From: Achromobacter arsenitoxydans SY8
GTDB taxonomy: Bacteria > Pseudomonadota > Gammaproteobacteria > Burkholderiales > Burkholderiaceae_B
Direction of reading: 5' to 3'
Assembly (NCBI RefSeq): GCF_000236785.1
Contig: NZ_AGUF01000057.1
Coordinates: forward strand, 62,001-126,000
DNA: 64,000 nucleotides
In this document: one piece after another, positions 44,160 through 55,477 of the stretch
How positions within the stretch are numbered: position 1 is the stretch's first letter
Layout: the number at the start of each line of letters is the position of its first letter
The notes under the pieces: generated by a model
What the model saw: the letters and a program-made list of their open reading frames with translations, nothing else
Told to the model about the DNA's origin: nothing
The model's database searches: none
Made by a program: the position numbers and the translations under genes

Positions 44160-45512
44160 TCAGCTTTCCTGCGCGTAGGGGTTGTGCGAAGACTTGAATT
44201 CGATGCGCAGCGGCGTGCCCTGCAGATCGAACGCATTGCGAAAGCGCGTCTCAAGGTAACGACGATACGAGTCGGGGATGGCGTCGAGCGCGTTGCCGTG
44301 GATGACGACCAGCGGAGGATTCTGGCCGCCCTGGTGCGCATAGCGCATCTTGGGACGGAAAATTCCCTTGCGCGGAGGCGGCTGCTGTTCGACCGCGGCC
44401 TGGAGCTCGCGCGTGAGCTTGGGCGTGGACAGTTTGGCGAATGCGGCCGCGTGCGCGGAGTTGATCGACTTGAGCAACGGCTTGATGCCTTGCCCGCGCA
44501 GCGCGGAAATCGTGTGGACGCGCGCAAACGACAGGAAGCGCAGCTTGCGGTTGAATTCGCGCTCGATGCGTTCCTTCTCTTCGCCGTCCAGGCCATCCCA
44601 TTTGTTGACGGCCACCACCACCGCGCGCCCGGTTTCCAGCACGAAACCGGCGATATGCGCGTCCTGTTCGGAGATCTCGGTCTGCGCGTCCAGCATCAGC
44701 AGGACGACATTGCTGGCCTCGATGGCCTGCAGCGTCTTGATGACAGAGAACTTTTCGACGGCTTCGAATACCTTGCCGCGCTTGCGCAGGCCAGCGGTGT
44801 CGATGAGCGTATAGCGCCGGCCGTCGCGCTCGAAGTCAATCTCGATGGCGTCGCGCGTGGTGCCCGGCATGTCGAACGCAATGACGCGCTCTTCGCCCAT
44901 GAAGGTGTTGATGAGCGTGGACTTGCCGACGTTGGGACGACCCACGATCGCCAGCTTGATGCGGTGATCGTGTTCGCCCTCTTCGGCAGGCTCTTCTTCC
45001 GCGGGCGGTTCGGCCAGATCCTTGAGCGCGAGCTCGATCAGGTCGACGATGCCGTCGCCATGCGCCGCCGAAATGGGATAGGGCTGACCCAGACCAAGTT
45101 CGTGGAACTCGGAGATGGCGGGGCCCAGGCCCATGCCTTCGGCCTTGTTCACCGCCAGCAGCACACGCTGCTGCCCCGATTTGCGCAGCAACTGCGCGAT
45201 CTCGTGGTCATGGGCGTTGATGCCCGCGCGGGCGTCCACCAGGAACACCACGACGTCGGCCTCGGCGATGGCCTGCCGGGTCTGGCGGGCCATTTCCAGC
45301 AGGATGCCGTCCTTGGCGACGGGCTCGAAGCCGCCCGTATCAATAGCGATGAACGGGATATCGCCTACCCTGCCCTCGCCGTAATGGCGATCGCGGGTCA
45401 GGCCGGAATAGTCGGCCACCAGCGCGGCGCGCGATCGCGTCAGGCGGTTGAAAAGGGTCGATTTCCCCACATTGGGGCGGCCGACCAGGGCAACGACAGG
45501 CTTGAAAGACAC
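44160..45512 (-). CDS. der: Ribosome assembly GTPase Der (EngA)
   Basis: 450 aa with two G domains in tandem: G1 [12 protein letters not shown] (residues 10-21) and [12 protein letters not shown] (~190-201), each with its DTAG/DTGG and NKXD motifs, plus a C-terminal KH-like domain. An acidic insert ([15 protein letters not shown] type) separates the two. Needed for 50S subunit maturation. Between bamB and hisC. Confidence 0.98.
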   Translation of the reverse strand: MSFKPVVALVGRPNVGKSTLFNRLTRSRAALVADYSGLTRDRHYGEGRVGDIPFIAIDTGGFEPVAKDGILLEMARQTRQAIAEADVVVFLVDARAGINAHDHEIAQLLRKSGQQRVLLAVNKAEGMGLGPAISEFHELGLGQPYPISAAHGDGIVDLIELALKDLAEPPAEEEPAEEGEHDHRIKLAIVGRPNVGKSTLINTFMGEERVIAFDMPGTTRDAIEIDFERDGRRYTLIDTAGLRKRGKVFEAVEKFSVIKTLQAIEASNVVLLMLDAQTEISEQDAHIAGFVLETGRAVVVAVNKWDGLDGEEKERIEREFNRKLRFLSFARVHTISALRGQGIKPLLKSINSAHAAAFAKLSTPKLTRELQAAVEQQPPPRKGIFRPKMRYAHQGGQNPPLVVIHGNALDAIPDSYRRYLETRFRNAFDLQGTPLRIEFKSSHNPYAQES

Positions 45513-45537
45513 GGTGTAAGGCTTTGCTTTATAGGTT

Positions 45538-46695
45538 TCAGTTGGTGCCGATCATGACGAGATTGCCATTGCCCGTCTGGACCAGCACACCTTGGGGAGT
45601 CGTCTGAGGCGGCGAAACGACCGCGCCGCCGCCTACCGACAGCCGCGCCATCAGGCTGCCATCGCTGCGCGACAGGAAGTGCACATAACCGTCCAGGTCG
45701 CCCACAGCCAGCGCACCCCCCAGCATAGCCGGTGCGGTGAGCTGGCGGTTCTTCAGCGCGGACTGCTTCCAGAGATTGCCCCCATTATCCAGGGCAAACG
45801 CGTTCACCACGCTGTTCTGGTCGGCGGAAAACGCGAAGCGGTCGTCCAGGCTCAGGCCGCTGACGCTCGAGAAGTCCTTGGCCCAGAGCGGGCGGCCGCC
45901 GGCCGTGACGTCAAAGCAGACGATACGTCCCTGATAAGCAACCGCGCACAGCAGGTTGCCGGCGATGCGCGGCACGCCCACGACGTCGGTCAGGCGCTCC
46001 AGGTCGCTGGCGCCCCGCGGCGTCGCCACGGTGCCTTCCCATTGGACGTTGCCGCTGTTGGACGCTATGGCCATCAGCTTTCCGCCAGGCAGGCCGGTGA
46101 TGACCAGGCCTTCTGCCAGGACCATCTGCGAGACGCTGCGCAGGGCCAGCGAGGGGCCGGGGCGCTGCACATTCCAGACGCGCTCGCCGCTGTTGGCGTC
46201 GAACGCCTGGATGCGGTAGTCGCCGCTGCGGACCACGACAATGCCGTAGCCCACGACGGGCGGAATGTTGACTTCGCTGGTGGCGCGAACCTTCCACTTC
46301 ACCTTGCCGGTGTCGTCGAACGCGATCACTTCGCCGTCGGGCGAGGCCACCGCGGTGGTCGTGCCATCGCTACCCGCGCCAGCGGACAACTTGCCGTCGG
46401 TCTTGGCCTTCCAGATGGCGCGTCCGCTTTGCAGGTCGAACTTGCCCACGGAGCCGTCAGGCGTGGCCGCATAGATGGCGTCGCCCAGCACGGTGGGCGC
46501 GAAGCCCAGGCCGGACCCGCTGCCGATGGACACAGACCATACCTGGCGCACGGACATGCCGGCCTTGTATTCGGTCAGGGGCGCGGGATCGTAACGGCCG
46601 TCATCGCTGGAAAACATGCCGCAACCGCCCAGCGCAAGCAGGCCGGCGAGGCAAACGGCGCCGCGCCACGGGCGGCTCAGTGCAAATTTACGCAT
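45538..46695 (-). CDS. bamB: Outer membrane assembly lipoprotein BamB
   Basis: 385 aa from [20 protein letters not shown]. Signal peptide with lipobox L-G-G-C (lipidated Cys near residue 25), then an eight-bladed PQQ/beta-propeller with repeated blocks such as '[20 protein letters not shown]', '[20 protein letters not shown]' and '[20 protein letters not shown]'. Scaffold lipoprotein of the BAM complex. 25 nt upstream of der, the conserved bamB-der pair. Confidence 0.96.
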   Translation of the reverse strand: MRKFALSRPWRGAVCLAGLLALGGCGMFSSDDGRYDPAPLTEYKAGMSVRQVWSVSIGSGSGLGFAPTVLGDAIYAATPDGSVGKFDLQSGRAIWKAKTDGKLSAGAGSDGTTTAVASPDGEVIAFDDTGKVKWKVRATSEVNIPPVVGYGIVVVRSGDYRIQAFDANSGERVWNVQRPGPSLALRSVSQMVLAEGLVITGLPGGKLMAIASNSGNVQWEGTVATPRGASDLERLTDVVGVPRIAGNLLCAVAYQGRIVCFDVTAGGRPLWAKDFSSVSGLSLDDRFAFSADQNSVVNAFALDNGGNLWKQSALKNRQLTAPAMLGGALAVGDLDGYVHFLSRSDGSLMARLSVGGGAVVSPPQTTPQGVLVQTGNGNLVMIGTN

Positions 46696-46700
46696 TACAG

Positions 46701-47339
46701 TCATGCTCCGCTCAAGGCATCCAGTTTCAGCTGCACAACCTGGGTCAGGGGATTGGCCGTACCCAGGCCATCAATGGCGCTTTGCCAAGCCGCCCTCGCC
46801 TCTTCGCGCTTGCCCTGCGCGGCGAGCACGTCGCCGCGGCGGTCCGCGAACAGGGCCGCGAACGCGGCCGGCGGGTTGGTCAGTTGCGCCAAGGCGGCAT
46901 CGTATTGCTTCTGGTCCAGCAGCAGGCCCGCCAGGCGCAGCCGCGCGACGGCCTGCATGGAGGGGTTCTTGCCCTGGCCGGCCAGCCATTCAAGCTGCTC
47001 ACGGGCGCCGGCGTCGTCTTTCTGAGCCTGCAGCGCCTGGGCCGCGACCAGCGCGCCGCGGGCGGCATAACCCGTGGCGGGGTACTTTTCGCGCAGCGTC
47101 GCCGCCGCGGTCTTGATGCGCACCGACGAATCCGCGCCGCCCAGGCGCGCAGCGTCTTCCAGAGCTTCAAAGTAACCCATGGCCTGATTGGCGCGATGCG
47201 ATTCGTAGGCCTTCCAGCCCCACCAGCCGCCCCAGGCAAGCAGGACCACCGTCACCAGCGTAAACACCAACGTGCCATACCGGGCCCACCAGGCCTTGAT
47301 CGCGTCAAGTTTTTCCTGTTCTTCCAGATCGTATGCCAT
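46701..47339 (-). CDS. YfgM-like TPR membrane protein
   Basis: 212 aa, MAYDLEEQEKLDAIKAWWAR. One N-terminal TM (residues ~21-42) and a periplasmic TPR_21-type repeat domain ('QAMGYFEALEDAARLGGADS', 'QLEWLAGQGKNPSMQAVARL'). YfgM is an ancillary factor of the SecYEG translocon and periplasmic chaperone network. The hisS-yfgM-bamB-der order is conserved. Five nt before the bamB start. Confidence 0.88.
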   Translation of the reverse strand: MAYDLEEQEKLDAIKAWWARYGTLVFTLVTVVLLAWGGWWGWKAYESHRANQAMGYFEALEDAARLGGADSSVRIKTAAATLREKYPATGYAARGALVAAQALQAQKDDAGAREQLEWLAGQGKNPSMQAVARLRLAGLLLDQKQYDAALAQLTNPPAAFAALFADRRGDVLAAQGKREEARAAWQSAIDGLGTANPLTQVVQLKLDALSGA

Positions 47340-47342
47340 GCC

Positions 47343-48629
47343 TTAACCCTTGTTGTTCAATGCGTCGGCCAGCTTTGCCAACGGAACCTGCTGCTGCGCG
47401 GCCTCGCCCTGCTCTTGCGCGCGCAGGAATTTGACGCTGGCGGTCTGCGACGCCACTTCATCGGCGCCAAGGATAACCGCAACCCGGGCGCCGCTGGCAT
47501 CCGCGCGCTTGAATTGGGCCTTGAAGCTGGCCGGACCCGCATGCACGATGACGGACAGACCCGCATCGCGCAGGTCCTCGCCCACCCGGGCGGCCAGGCG
47601 CTGCGCGTCTTCGCCCTGGTGCACGACGTAGACCTCGCATTCCGCCGGGGCCTCGACTTCGACGCTTTGTTCCCAGAGGTCCAGCAGGCGTTCCATGCCG
47701 ATGGCAAATCCCACGGCCGGCGCCGGCTTGCCGCCCAGCAGTTCGACCAGGCCGTCGTAGCGGCCGCCGCCGCAGACCGTGCCCTGCGAGCCCAGGCGAT
47801 CCGTGACCCACTCGAACACGGTCAGGTTGTAGTAGTCCAGGCCGCGCACAAGACGCGGATTCAAGCGATATTCGATGCCGGCATCGGTCAGGCGCTTGCA
47901 CACGCCTTCGAAGTGGGTGCGCGACTCCTCGCCCAGGAAGTCGAACAGACGCGGAGCGCTGTCGGCCATTTCCTGCATGGCGGGGTTCTTGGTGTCCAGC
48001 ACGCGCAAGGGATTGCTGTACATGCGGCGCTGACCGTCTTCATCCAGGATGTCGCGGTGCTTTTCCAGATGCTCGATCAGGGCGGCGCGGTGCGCGGCGC
48101 GCTCGGCCGGCTGCCCGAGCGAGTTCAGCTCGAGGCGCACGTCCGTAAGGCCCAACAGTTTCCAGAGGCGCGCCAGCATGACGATCAATTCCGCGTCCAC
48201 GTCCGGGCCGGCAAAGCCCAGCGCCTCGACGTCGATCTGGTGGAACTGGCGGTAGCGGCCGCGCTGCGGGCGTTCGTGACGGAACACCGGACCGATGGAA
48301 TAGACACGCTGCGGGCGGTCATAGAGCAGGTTGTGCTCGATGGAGGCGCGCACGATGCCTGCGGTCATCTCGGGGCGCATCGTCAGCGACTCGCCGTTGA
48401 GCGCGTCGGTGAACGTGTACATCTCTTTTTCAACGATGTCGGTGACTTCGCCGATGCCGCGCGCAAACAGGCGCGTATGCTCAAGCACGGGCGTACGCAC
48501 GTTGCGATAGCCGTAGCCGCGCAGCCAGCCGCGCACGATTTCCTCGAATTGCTCCCAGCGGGCGCTTGCCCCCGGCAACAGGTCATTCATGCCGCGTATG
48601 GCGGCGACTTTCTGGAAAGCTTGAGTCAT
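47343..48629 (-). CDS. hisS: Histidyl-tRNA synthetase
   Basis: 428 aa from [20 protein letters not shown]. Class II motifs: motif 2 '[20 protein letters not shown]', the HisRS signature '[20 protein letters not shown]' and '[20 protein letters not shown]' near motif 3, with a C-terminal anticodon-binding domain. Charges tRNA-His. Between ispG and the YfgM-like gene. Confidence 0.98.
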   Translation of the reverse strand: MTQAFQKVAAIRGMNDLLPGASARWEQFEEIVRGWLRGYGYRNVRTPVLEHTRLFARGIGEVTDIVEKEMYTFTDALNGESLTMRPEMTAGIVRASIEHNLLYDRPQRVYSIGPVFRHERPQRGRYRQFHQIDVEALGFAGPDVDAELIVMLARLWKLLGLTDVRLELNSLGQPAERAAHRAALIEHLEKHRDILDEDGQRRMYSNPLRVLDTKNPAMQEMADSAPRLFDFLGEESRTHFEGVCKRLTDAGIEYRLNPRLVRGLDYYNLTVFEWVTDRLGSQGTVCGGGRYDGLVELLGGKPAPAVGFAIGMERLLDLWEQSVEVEAPAECEVYVVHQGEDAQRLAARVGEDLRDAGLSVIVHAGPASFKAQFKRADASGARVAVILGADEVASQTASVKFLRAQEQGEAAQQQVPLAKLADALNNKG

Positions 48630-48683
48630 CTTGATCATGCCGCGCCGCGCGCCGGCGAGCGCGCTTGCGGCTACACCCTTACT

Positions 48684-49970
48684 TTAGTGAGAGGCGGGCG
48701 CGCCATAGCGGCGCGCAACGTATTCTTCAACGATGGCCTGGAACTCTTCGGCGATATGGTCGCCCTTGAGCGTCACCGTACGCTCGCCGTCGACGAACAC
48801 CGGCGCGGCCGGCACTTCGCCGGTGCCCGGCAGGCTGATGCCGATGTCGGCATGACGGCTTTCGCCCGGCCCATTGACCACACAGCCCATGACCGCGACG
48901 TTCATGCTTTCGACGCCGGGGTACTGCGCCCGCCAGACGGGCATCTGCCGCCGCAGGAAGGACTGGATGCTGTCAGCCAGTTCCTGGAAGAACGTGCTGC
49001 TGGTGCGGCCACAGCCGGGGCAGGCGACAACCATGGGCGTGAAGGCGCGCAGGCCCATCGTCTGCAGGATCTCTTGCGCCACGATGGCCTCGCGGCTGCG
49101 CTCACCGCCCGGTTCGGGCGTGAGCGAAATACGGATGGTGTCGCCGATGCCCTGCTGCAGCAGCACGGCTAGCGCGGCCGTGGACGCCACGATGCCCTTG
49201 CTGCCCATGCCGGCTTCGGTCAGGCCGAGGTGCAAGGGATAGTCGCAGCGGTCGGACAGATCTCGATAGACGGCGATCAGGTCCTGGACGTGGCTGACCT
49301 TGCAGGACAGGATGATGGCGTCGCGCCGCAGGCCTAGTTCTTCGGCGCGCTGCGCATTGGAGATGGCAGACACCACGAGCGCATCGCGCATCACGGCCTG
49401 CGCTTCCCAGGGCTGGGCGCGCCGGCTGTTCTCGTCCATCTTGCGGGCCATCAGTTCATGGTCCAGGCTGCCCCAGTTGACGCCGATGCGCACAGGCTTG
49501 TCGTGGCGGCAGGCCACTTCGATCATCTGCGCGAAATTGTCGTCGCGGCGCTTGCCGCCGCCCATGTTGCCGGGATTGATGCGGTACTTGGACAGCGCCT
49601 GGGCGCACTCTGGAAACTGCGTCAGGAGCTTGTGGCCGTTGTAGTGGAAGTCGCCCACCAGCGGCACGTTGACTCCCATGCGGTCGAGCTGTTCGCGGAT
49701 GGCGACGACTTCGCGGGCCGCCTCGGGCGTATTGACCGTGATCCGGACGAGCTCGGAGCCGGCCTGCGCCAGCTCCTTGACCTGGATTGCGGTAGCGATG
49801 GCGTCCGCAGTGTCGGTGTTGGTCATGGACTGGACCACGACCGGGGCGTCTCCGCCCACCGTCACAACGCGATCGCCCCACTTCACCGCAACGGAACGCG
49901 TGACGCGGCGCGCCGCGGCTCCCACGGCGGGAGGCGGCGCATCCTGGCAAGGCAGAGAAGAATCTTGCAT
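48684..49970 (-). CDS. ispG: 4-hydroxy-3-methylbut-2-en-1-yl diphosphate synthase
   Basis: 428 aa from [23 protein letters not shown]-barrel part with '[20 protein letters not shown]' and '[13 protein letters not shown]', then a 4Fe-4S domain with CPGCGRT and 'GCVVNGPGE' cysteines. Penultimate step of the MEP isoprenoid pathway. The open frame extends upstream to 50312 but there it is antisense-like sequence overlapping the HTH gene; the ATG at 49970 gives the family start. Confidence 0.97.
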   Translation of the reverse strand: MQDSSLPCQDAPPPAVGAAARRVTRSVAVKWGDRVVTVGGDAPVVVQSMTNTDTADAIATAIQVKELAQAGSELVRITVNTPEAAREVVAIREQLDRMGVNVPLVGDFHYNGHKLLTQFPECAQALSKYRINPGNMGGGKRRDDNFAQMIEVACRHDKPVRIGVNWGSLDHELMARKMDENSRRAQPWEAQAVMRDALVVSAISNAQRAEELGLRRDAIILSCKVSHVQDLIAVYRDLSDRCDYPLHLGLTEAGMGSKGIVASTAALAVLLQQGIGDTIRISLTPEPGGERSREAIVAQEILQTMGLRAFTPMVVACPGCGRTSSTFFQELADSIQSFLRRQMPVWRAQYPGVESMNVAVMGCVVNGPGESRHADIGISLPGTGEVPAAPVFVDGERTVTLKGDHIAEEFQAIVEEYVARRYGAPASH

Positions 49971-49984
49971 CGGTTGGAACCGGG

Positions 49985-50479
49985 TTACTTGGTTGGCTTG
50001 GGCAGCCAGTCGGACGGCAGCCATTGCTGCGGCAACCAGCCTTGCCAGAAGGCATACGCCACGCCGGCGGCCAGCACCAGCACGATGGCGATGAGCCATC
50101 CCCAGGACGTGGAAGACGAACGGTCGTCGTCCGCGCTGGATTGCGGGATGGAATGCGCGGAATGCAGCGCACCGGGGCTGAGCTTCACCGGGCCGGTGAC
50201 GCGCGCCTTGGGATCGAGCGACTCGACAATGGCCTCGGCGTCCGCGCCCAGCAGGCGCGCATAGTTCCGGACCAGTCCCCGCAGGGAAACGCCAGTGGGC
50301 AGGTTGTCCCACTGTTCATTTTCAAGGGCTTCGATCTGCTTGGTGGAAAACTTGATGCGGCTGGACACTTCGTCGAGCGACCAGCCCTTGGACTGGCGCA
50401 GCACGCGCAATGCCGAGCCCACGCTGCCCGCAGCGCCAACGGACGTGTCAGAAACTGCAGAAGCAAAATCCTGCGTCAT
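49985..50479 (-). CDS. Short RodZ-like HTH membrane protein
   Basis: 164 aa. RodZ-type helix-turn-helix ('[20 protein letters not shown]', '[20 protein letters not shown]', residues ~20-90), a Ser-rich linker, one TM (residues ~125-145, [20 protein letters not shown]) and a stub of about 20 residues. E. coli RodZ (337 aa) has a periplasmic beta domain of over 100 residues that is absent here. Likely links MreB to the membrane, or has kept only the cytoplasmic function. Overlaps rlmN by 4 nt. Confidence 0.85.
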   Translation of the reverse strand: MTQDFASAVSDTSVGAAGSVGSALRVLRQSKGWSLDEVSSRIKFSTKQIEALENEQWDNLPTGVSLRGLVRNYARLLGADAEAIVESLDPKARVTGPVKLSPGALHSAHSIPQSSADDDRSSSTSWGWLIAIVLVLAAGVAYAFWQGWLPQQWLPSDWLPKPTK

Positions 50480-51630
50480 GCGTGCACCTGTTTAATTGGT
50501 ATGGTCTGGCGCTGTGCGGCATTGCGCTCGGTAATCCGAGTACGATCCCGCACCTCTCCGGCCAATTGGCCACAAGCCGCATCAATATCGTCGCCCCGGG
50601 TCTTGCGGACCGTTGTGATGATGCCGGCGTCCATCAGACGCTGGGCAAACACTTTCACGCGCGCCGAGTTCGAGCGCTTCAGGCCGGACTCGGGGAACGG
50701 GTTGAACGGAATCAGGTTGAGCTTGCAGCGCAACTGGCGTGCAATTTGGATCAGTTCTTTGGCGTGCTGGTCGGTATCGTTGATGCCGTCCAGCATGCAG
50801 TATTCAAACGTGATGAAGTCGCGCGGAGCGAACGCCAGATAGCGTTCACAAGCGGCCAGCAACTCCTTCAGCGGGTACTTCTTGTTCAAGGGCACCAATT
50901 CGTCGCGCAGCGCGTCGTTGGGCGCGTGCAGTGAAACGGCCAGCGCCACGGGACAGTCCTGCGACAGGCGGTCCATCATGGGAACCACGCCGGAGGTGGA
51001 CACCGTGACGCGGCGGCGCGACAGGCCGTAGGCGTTGTCGTCCAGCATCAGGCGCAGGGCCGGCAAGACCTGGTCGTAGTTGAGCAGGGGTTCGCCCATG
51101 CCCATCATGACCACATTGCTGATGACGCGCGTATCTTCGGTGGCGCGGGCGCTTTCAAGGCGGGCGGTGCCGATATCGGCCTCGAGCACGCGCTTGGCCC
51201 ACCACAGCTGGCCGATGATTTCGCTGGTCTTCAGGTTGCGGTTGAAGCCCTGGTGCCCGGTCGAGCAGAAGCGGCAGTTCACCACGCAGCCGGCCTGGCT
51301 GGAGATGCACAGCGTGCCGCGGTCGTCTTCGGGAATGAAGACGGTTTCGATGGCATTGCCCTGCCCCACGTCGAACAGCCACTTGCGGGTGCCGTCGGTC
51401 GAGCGCTGCTCGATATTGACGGGCAATGCCTCGATGCGGCAGTGCGTCGCAAGCTGGCTGCGGAACTCGCGGGCCAGGTCGGTCATGGCGTCGAACGAAT
51501 CGGCGCCGCGCTGATGCATCCAGCGCTGCAGCTGGCGGGCGCGAAACGGCTTGCCGCCCCACTGCCCGACCAGATCGGACAGGGCGGAGCCGTCCAGCCC
51601 CAGCAGATTGATTCGTTCGACGGATTCCAT
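50476..51630 (-). CDS. rlmN: Dual-specificity 23S rRNA / tRNA methyltransferase RlmN
   Basis: 384 aa. Radical-SAM cluster motif C-V-V-N-C-R-F-C in '[20 protein letters not shown]', '[20 protein letters not shown]', and a C-terminal '[20 protein letters not shown]' containing the resolving cysteine. Methylates C2 of A2503 in 23S rRNA and A37 of some tRNAs. Between ndk and the RodZ-like gene, as in many proteobacteria. Confidence 0.97.
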   Translation of the reverse strand: MESVERINLLGLDGSALSDLVGQWGGKPFRARQLQRWMHQRGADSFDAMTDLAREFRSQLATHCRIEALPVNIEQRSTDGTRKWLFDVGQGNAIETVFIPEDDRGTLCISSQAGCVVNCRFCSTGHQGFNRNLKTSEIIGQLWWAKRVLEADIGTARLESARATEDTRVISNVVMMGMGEPLLNYDQVLPALRLMLDDNAYGLSRRRVTVSTSGVVPMMDRLSQDCPVALAVSLHAPNDALRDELVPLNKKYPLKELLAACERYLAFAPRDFITFEYCMLDGINDTDQHAKELIQIARQLRCKLNLIPFNPFPESGLKRSNSARVKVFAQRLMDAGIITTVRKTRGDDIDAACGQLAGEVRDRTRITERNAAQRQTIPIKQVHA

Positions 51631-51673
51631 AACCAGGTAAAACTTAAAGCGCGTTCAACAGCAAAGCCGAAAA

Positions 51674-52099
51674 TTAACGGCTGTGGATGTTGATTTCGGG
51701 GAAGAAGAAAGCCACTTCGACAGCAGCCGTTTCCGGAGCGTCAGAGCCGTGGACGGCGTTGGCGTCGATGCTGTCGGCGAAGTCGGCGCGGATGGTGCCC
51801 GGGGCGGCCTTCTTGGGGTCCGTGGCGCCCATCAGGTCGCGGTTCTTCAGGATGGCGTCTTCACCTTCCAGCACTTGCACGAACACCGGACCCGAGATCA
51901 TGAAATCGACCAGATCCTTGAAGAAGGGGCGTTCCTTGTGGACGGCGTAGAAGCGCTCGGCGTCGGCGCGCGACAGTTGGGCCAGGCGGGCGGCGATGAC
52001 CTTCAGGCCGGCTTGCTCGAAACGGCCGACGATCTGGCCGATGACGTTCTTGGCGACGGCGTCGGGCTTGATGATCGAGAGGGTGCGTTGAATGGACAT
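51674..52099 (-). CDS. ndk: Nucleoside diphosphate kinase
   Basis: 141 aa, [20 protein letters not shown], with the active-site histidine in [10 protein letters not shown] and the '[18 protein letters not shown]' core. Transfers the gamma phosphate among nucleoside triphosphates. Full length. First gene of the ndk-rlmN-...-hisS unit. Confidence 0.98.
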   Translation of the reverse strand: MSIQRTLSIIKPDAVAKNVIGQIVGRFEQAGLKVIAARLAQLSRADAERFYAVHKERPFFKDLVDFMISGPVFVQVLEGEDAILKNRDLMGATDPKKAAPGTIRADFADSIDANAVHGSDAPETAAVEVAFFFPEINIHSR

Positions 52100-52510
52100 A
52101 AGGACTCCGAAAAACGATTTCTGACGGGTTTCTAGTAATTGCCTGGCATGGCTCTGCGCTTATCGGCGCCACCCTGGGGGTGTCGCCCTGGAAGCGTCAT
52201 CGCGCTGTTGGCGCGCAGGCGGTCCGACACGAATGGGTGTATCGGGCCGTCCTGTTCCACCGACCAAGACAGGGATTCGACACTGCCGACCTGTCGGACG
52301 CGTCCTGGATTGCCTGCGGGATTCCGAACACGAGCGAATAGCAACTATTCTGCGCGCATTTCAGGAGGAATCCTCAATGAATTCAGGGACTTCTAAAAGG
52401 TTTACAGTAACCCGGTATTCTAACACGCTGAGAAGACCGCATTACATCTTAAAATGAGCGGTTTGCTGCCCGCCTCCAAGCCGGGCGCCCCTGTCTGCCG
52501 GAAACCTGTA
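52100..52510. other. Intergenic region between divergent ndk and valS
   Basis: About 410 nt with no gene on either strand. It should contain both promoters. An A+T-richer stretch (52330-52450) lies nearer valS. A frame starting at 52454 only extends valS by 19 codons and lacks a ribosome site. Confidence 0.5.
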
Positions 52511-55405
52511 ATGACTCAAGCTGCTCCCCCGAACGCCGCTCCCCTCGCTGGCGAAACCCCGGAACTCTCCAAGAGCTTCGAACCCTCCGAACTGGAATCC
52601 CGCTGGTATGCCGAGTGGGACAAGCGCGGGTATTTCACGGCCGGCCAGCATGTAAAAACGGGGACGGAAAGCCAGCCATACGTCATCCAGTTCCCGCCTC
52701 CAAACGTGACGGGCACCCTGCACATGGGCCACGCGTTCAACCAGACCATCATGGACGGCCTGGTGCGCTACCACCGCATGTCGGGCGACGACACGGTATT
52801 CATTCCCGGCACCGACCACGCCGGCATCGCCACGCAGATCGTCGTTGAAAGACAACTCGACGCCCAAAAGGTTTCGCGTCACGACCTGGGCCGCGAAAAG
52901 TTCATCGAGAAAGTCTGGGAATGGAAGGAAAAGTCCGGCAGCGCCATCACCGGACAGGTCCGCCGCCTGGGCGCCTCGGCCGACTGGCCGCGCGAATACT
53001 TCACCATGGACGACCGCATGTCGCGCGGCGTGGTGGAAACCTTCGTTCGCCTGCATAAACAGGGACTGATCTACCGCGGCAAGCGCCTGGTCAACTGGGA
53101 TCCCAAGCTTCTGACCGCCGTGTCCGACCTGGAAGTCCTGTCCGAAGAGACCGATGGCCACATGTGGCACATCCTCTACCCCTTCGTCGACGGCCCCCAG
53201 ACCATCGTCGACAAGGACGGGCAGACCGTCACGCTGCGCGGCCTGACCATCGCCACCACCCGCCCGGAAACCATGCTGGCGGACGGCGCGCTGTGCGTGC
53301 ACCCTGACGACCCCCGTTACAAACACCTGGTGGGCAAGGAAGTCGAGCTGCCGCTTTGCGACCGCAATATTCCGATCATCGCCGACGATTTCGTCGACCC
53401 GGCGTTCGGCACGGGCTGCGTGAAGATCACCGGCGCCCACGATTTCAACGACTACGCCTGCGCCATGCGCCACGATCTGCCGCTGATCGTGATCTTCACG
53501 CTGGACGCGCACATCAACGAGAACGGCCCCAAGCAATTCCAGGGCATGGAACGCTACGAGGCCCGCAAGGCCGTCGTCGCGCAATTGGAGGCAGAGGGCT
53601 ACCTCGTCAAGGTCGAGCCGCACAAGATGATGCAGCCCAAGGGCGACCGCACCGGCGTCGTGCTGGAGCCCATGCTGACCGACCAGTGGTTCGTGGCCAT
53701 GAGCAAGCCCGCGCCGGAAGGCACGCTGAATCCCGGCAAGAGCATCACCGAGGTCGCACTGGAAGTGGTGGCTGACGGCCGCATCCAGTTCTACCCCGAC
53801 AACTGGACCACCATCTACAACCAGTGGCTCAACAACATCCAGGATTGGTGCATCTCGCGCCAACTCTGGTGGGGCCACCAGATCCCGGCCTGGTATTCGG
53901 AAGACGGCCAGGTGTTCGTGGCCCACGACGAAGCCGGCGCGATCGAACAGGCGCGCGCCGCCGGCGTCACCGGGCCGCTCACGCGCGACCCGGACGTTCT
54001 GGACACCTGGTTCTCGTCGGGCCTGGTGCCCTTCACGACGCTGGGCTGGCCCGAAAACACGCCGGACCTGCAGCGCTATCTGCCGTCGAGCGTGCTGGTC
54101 ACGGGCTTTGACATCATCTTCTTCTGGGTCGCCCGCATGGTCATGCTGACCACGCACCTGACCGGCCAGATTCCGTTCAAGCACGTTTACGTGCACGGCC
54201 TCATCCGCGACGCCGACGGCCAGAAGATGAGCAAGTCCAAGGGCAACACCCTGGATCCGGTCGACCTGATCGACGGCATCGACCTGGACGGGCTGGTCGT
54301 CAAGCGCACCTACGGCCTGATGAACCCCAAGCAGGCCGGCGCCATTGAAAAGGCCACGCGCCGCCAGTATCCGGACGGCATTCCGGCATTCGGCACGGAT
54401 GCCCTGCGCTTCACGATGGCCGCCTACGCCACGCTGGGCCGCAACATCAATTTCGACCTGAAGCGCTGCGAAGGCTACCGCAATTTCTGCAACAAGCTGT
54501 GGAACGCCACGCGCTTCGTGCTGATGAACACGGAAGGCCATGACCTGACCGTGCCGGACGCCGGCGAGCTCTCCTTCGTGGACCGCTGGATCGTCAGCCA
54601 GATGCAGACGCTGGAAGACGACGTCGCGCGCGGCTTTGCCGACTACCGCTTCGACAATGTCGCCAATGCGCTGTATCGCTACGTGTGGGACGAGTACTGC
54701 GATTGGTATCTGGAGCTGGCCAAGGTGCAGATCCAGACCGGCACGCCCGCCCAGCAGTTGGGCACGCGCCGTACGCTGATCCGCGTCCTGGAATGCGTGC
54801 TGCGCCTGGCGCACCCGATCATTCCGTTCATCACGGAAGAACTCTGGCAGAAAGTTTCCGTCGTGGCCGGCAAGCGCAAGGAAGGCGTCGCGGACAGCGT
54901 CAGCGTACAGCCCTACCCCAAGGCCAACCCGGCGGCCGTGGATGCCGCCGCCGAGGCCGATGTGGCGGAACTCAAGGCTCAGGTCGAGGCCGTGCGCGCC
55001 CTGCGCGGCGAGATGAGCCTGTCACCCGCCCAGAAGGTGCCGCTGTGCGCCCAGGGCGACGCGCCCATGCTGACCCGCAATGCGCCATACCTCGCCGCGC
55101 TGGCCAAGCTGAGCCAAGTCGAAGTTCTGGACGCCCTGCCCGACGCCGGCGCGCCGGTCCAGGTGGTGGGCTCCAGCCGCCTGATGCTGCACGTTGAGAT
55201 CGACGTGGCCGCCGAACGCGTGCGCCTGGACAAGGAAATCGCGCGCCTGGCCGGCGAGATCGCCAAGGCCAAGGGCAAGCTGTCCAACGCCAGCTTCGTG
55301 GAACGCGCGCCCGCCGCCGTCGTCGAGCAGGAGAAGGCGCGCATGGCGCAGTTCAGCGAGACCCTCCAGAAGGTGCAGGAACAACGCGCCAAGCTCGGCG
55401 ACTGA
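52511..55405 (+). CDS. valS: Valyl-tRNA synthetase
   Basis: 964 aa from [20 protein letters not shown]. Class I motifs: HIGH-type '[15 protein letters not shown]' and KMSKS '[17 protein letters not shown]'; editing (CP1) domain between them with '[20 protein letters not shown]'; anticodon domain and a C-terminal coiled coil ('[20 protein letters not shown]'). Charges tRNA-Val. Only large plus-strand host gene in the window; ends at a bidirectional terminator. Confidence 0.98.
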   Translation: MTQAAPPNAAPLAGETPELSKSFEPSELESRWYAEWDKRGYFTAGQHVKTGTESQPYVIQFPPPNVTGTLHMGHAFNQTIMDGLVRYHRMSGDDTVFIPGTDHAGIATQIVVERQLDAQKVSRHDLGREKFIEKVWEWKEKSGSAITGQVRRLGASADWPREYFTMDDRMSRGVVETFVRLHKQGLIYRGKRLVNWDPKLLTAVSDLEVLSEETDGHMWHILYPFVDGPQTIVDKDGQTVTLRGLTIATTRPETMLADGALCVHPDDPRYKHLVGKEVELPLCDRNIPIIADDFVDPAFGTGCVKITGAHDFNDYACAMRHDLPLIVIFTLDAHINENGPKQFQGMERYEARKAVVAQLEAEGYLVKVEPHKMMQPKGDRTGVVLEPMLTDQWFVAMSKPAPEGTLNPGKSITEVALEVVADGRIQFYPDNWTTIYNQWLNNIQDWCISRQLWWGHQIPAWYSEDGQVFVAHDEAGAIEQARAAGVTGPLTRDPDVLDTWFSSGLVPFTTLGWPENTPDLQRYLPSSVLVTGFDIIFFWVARMVMLTTHLTGQIPFKHVYVHGLIRDADGQKMSKSKGNTLDPVDLIDGIDLDGLVVKRTYGLMNPKQAGAIEKATRRQYPDGIPAFGTDALRFTMAAYATLGRNINFDLKRCEGYRNFCNKLWNATRFVLMNTEGHDLTVPDAGELSFVDRWIVSQMQTLEDDVARGFADYRFDNVANALYRYVWDEYCDWYLELAKVQIQTGTPAQQLGTRRTLIRVLECVLRLAHPIIPFITEELWQKVSVVAGKRKEGVADSVSVQPYPKANPAAVDAAAEADVAELKAQVEAVRALRGEMSLSPAQKVPLCAQGDAPMLTRNAPYLAALAKLSQVEVLDALPDAGAPVQVVGSSRLMLHVEIDVAAERVRLDKEIARLAGEIAKAKGKLSNASFVERAPAAVVEQEKARMAQFSETLQKVQEQRAKLGD

Positions 55406-55427
55406 CTCCCGCCCCGAACCGCAGCAT

Positions 55428-55463
55428 GAAGAGCCCCGGGCTTCGTTCCGGGGCTTTTCTTTT
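55428..55463. terminator. Bidirectional terminator between valS and the oxidase gene
   Basis: AGCCCCGG, an 8-nt loop and CCGGGGCT followed on the plus strand by TTTCTTTT; it lies between convergent genes. Confidence 0.8.
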
Positions 55464-55477
55464 CCACTGGCGGAAAC

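Noticed and set aside
48684-50312. Upstream extension of ispG to 50312
   Set aside because: The extension overlaps the RodZ-like gene in another frame and is not protein-like; the ATG at 49970 gives the family start.
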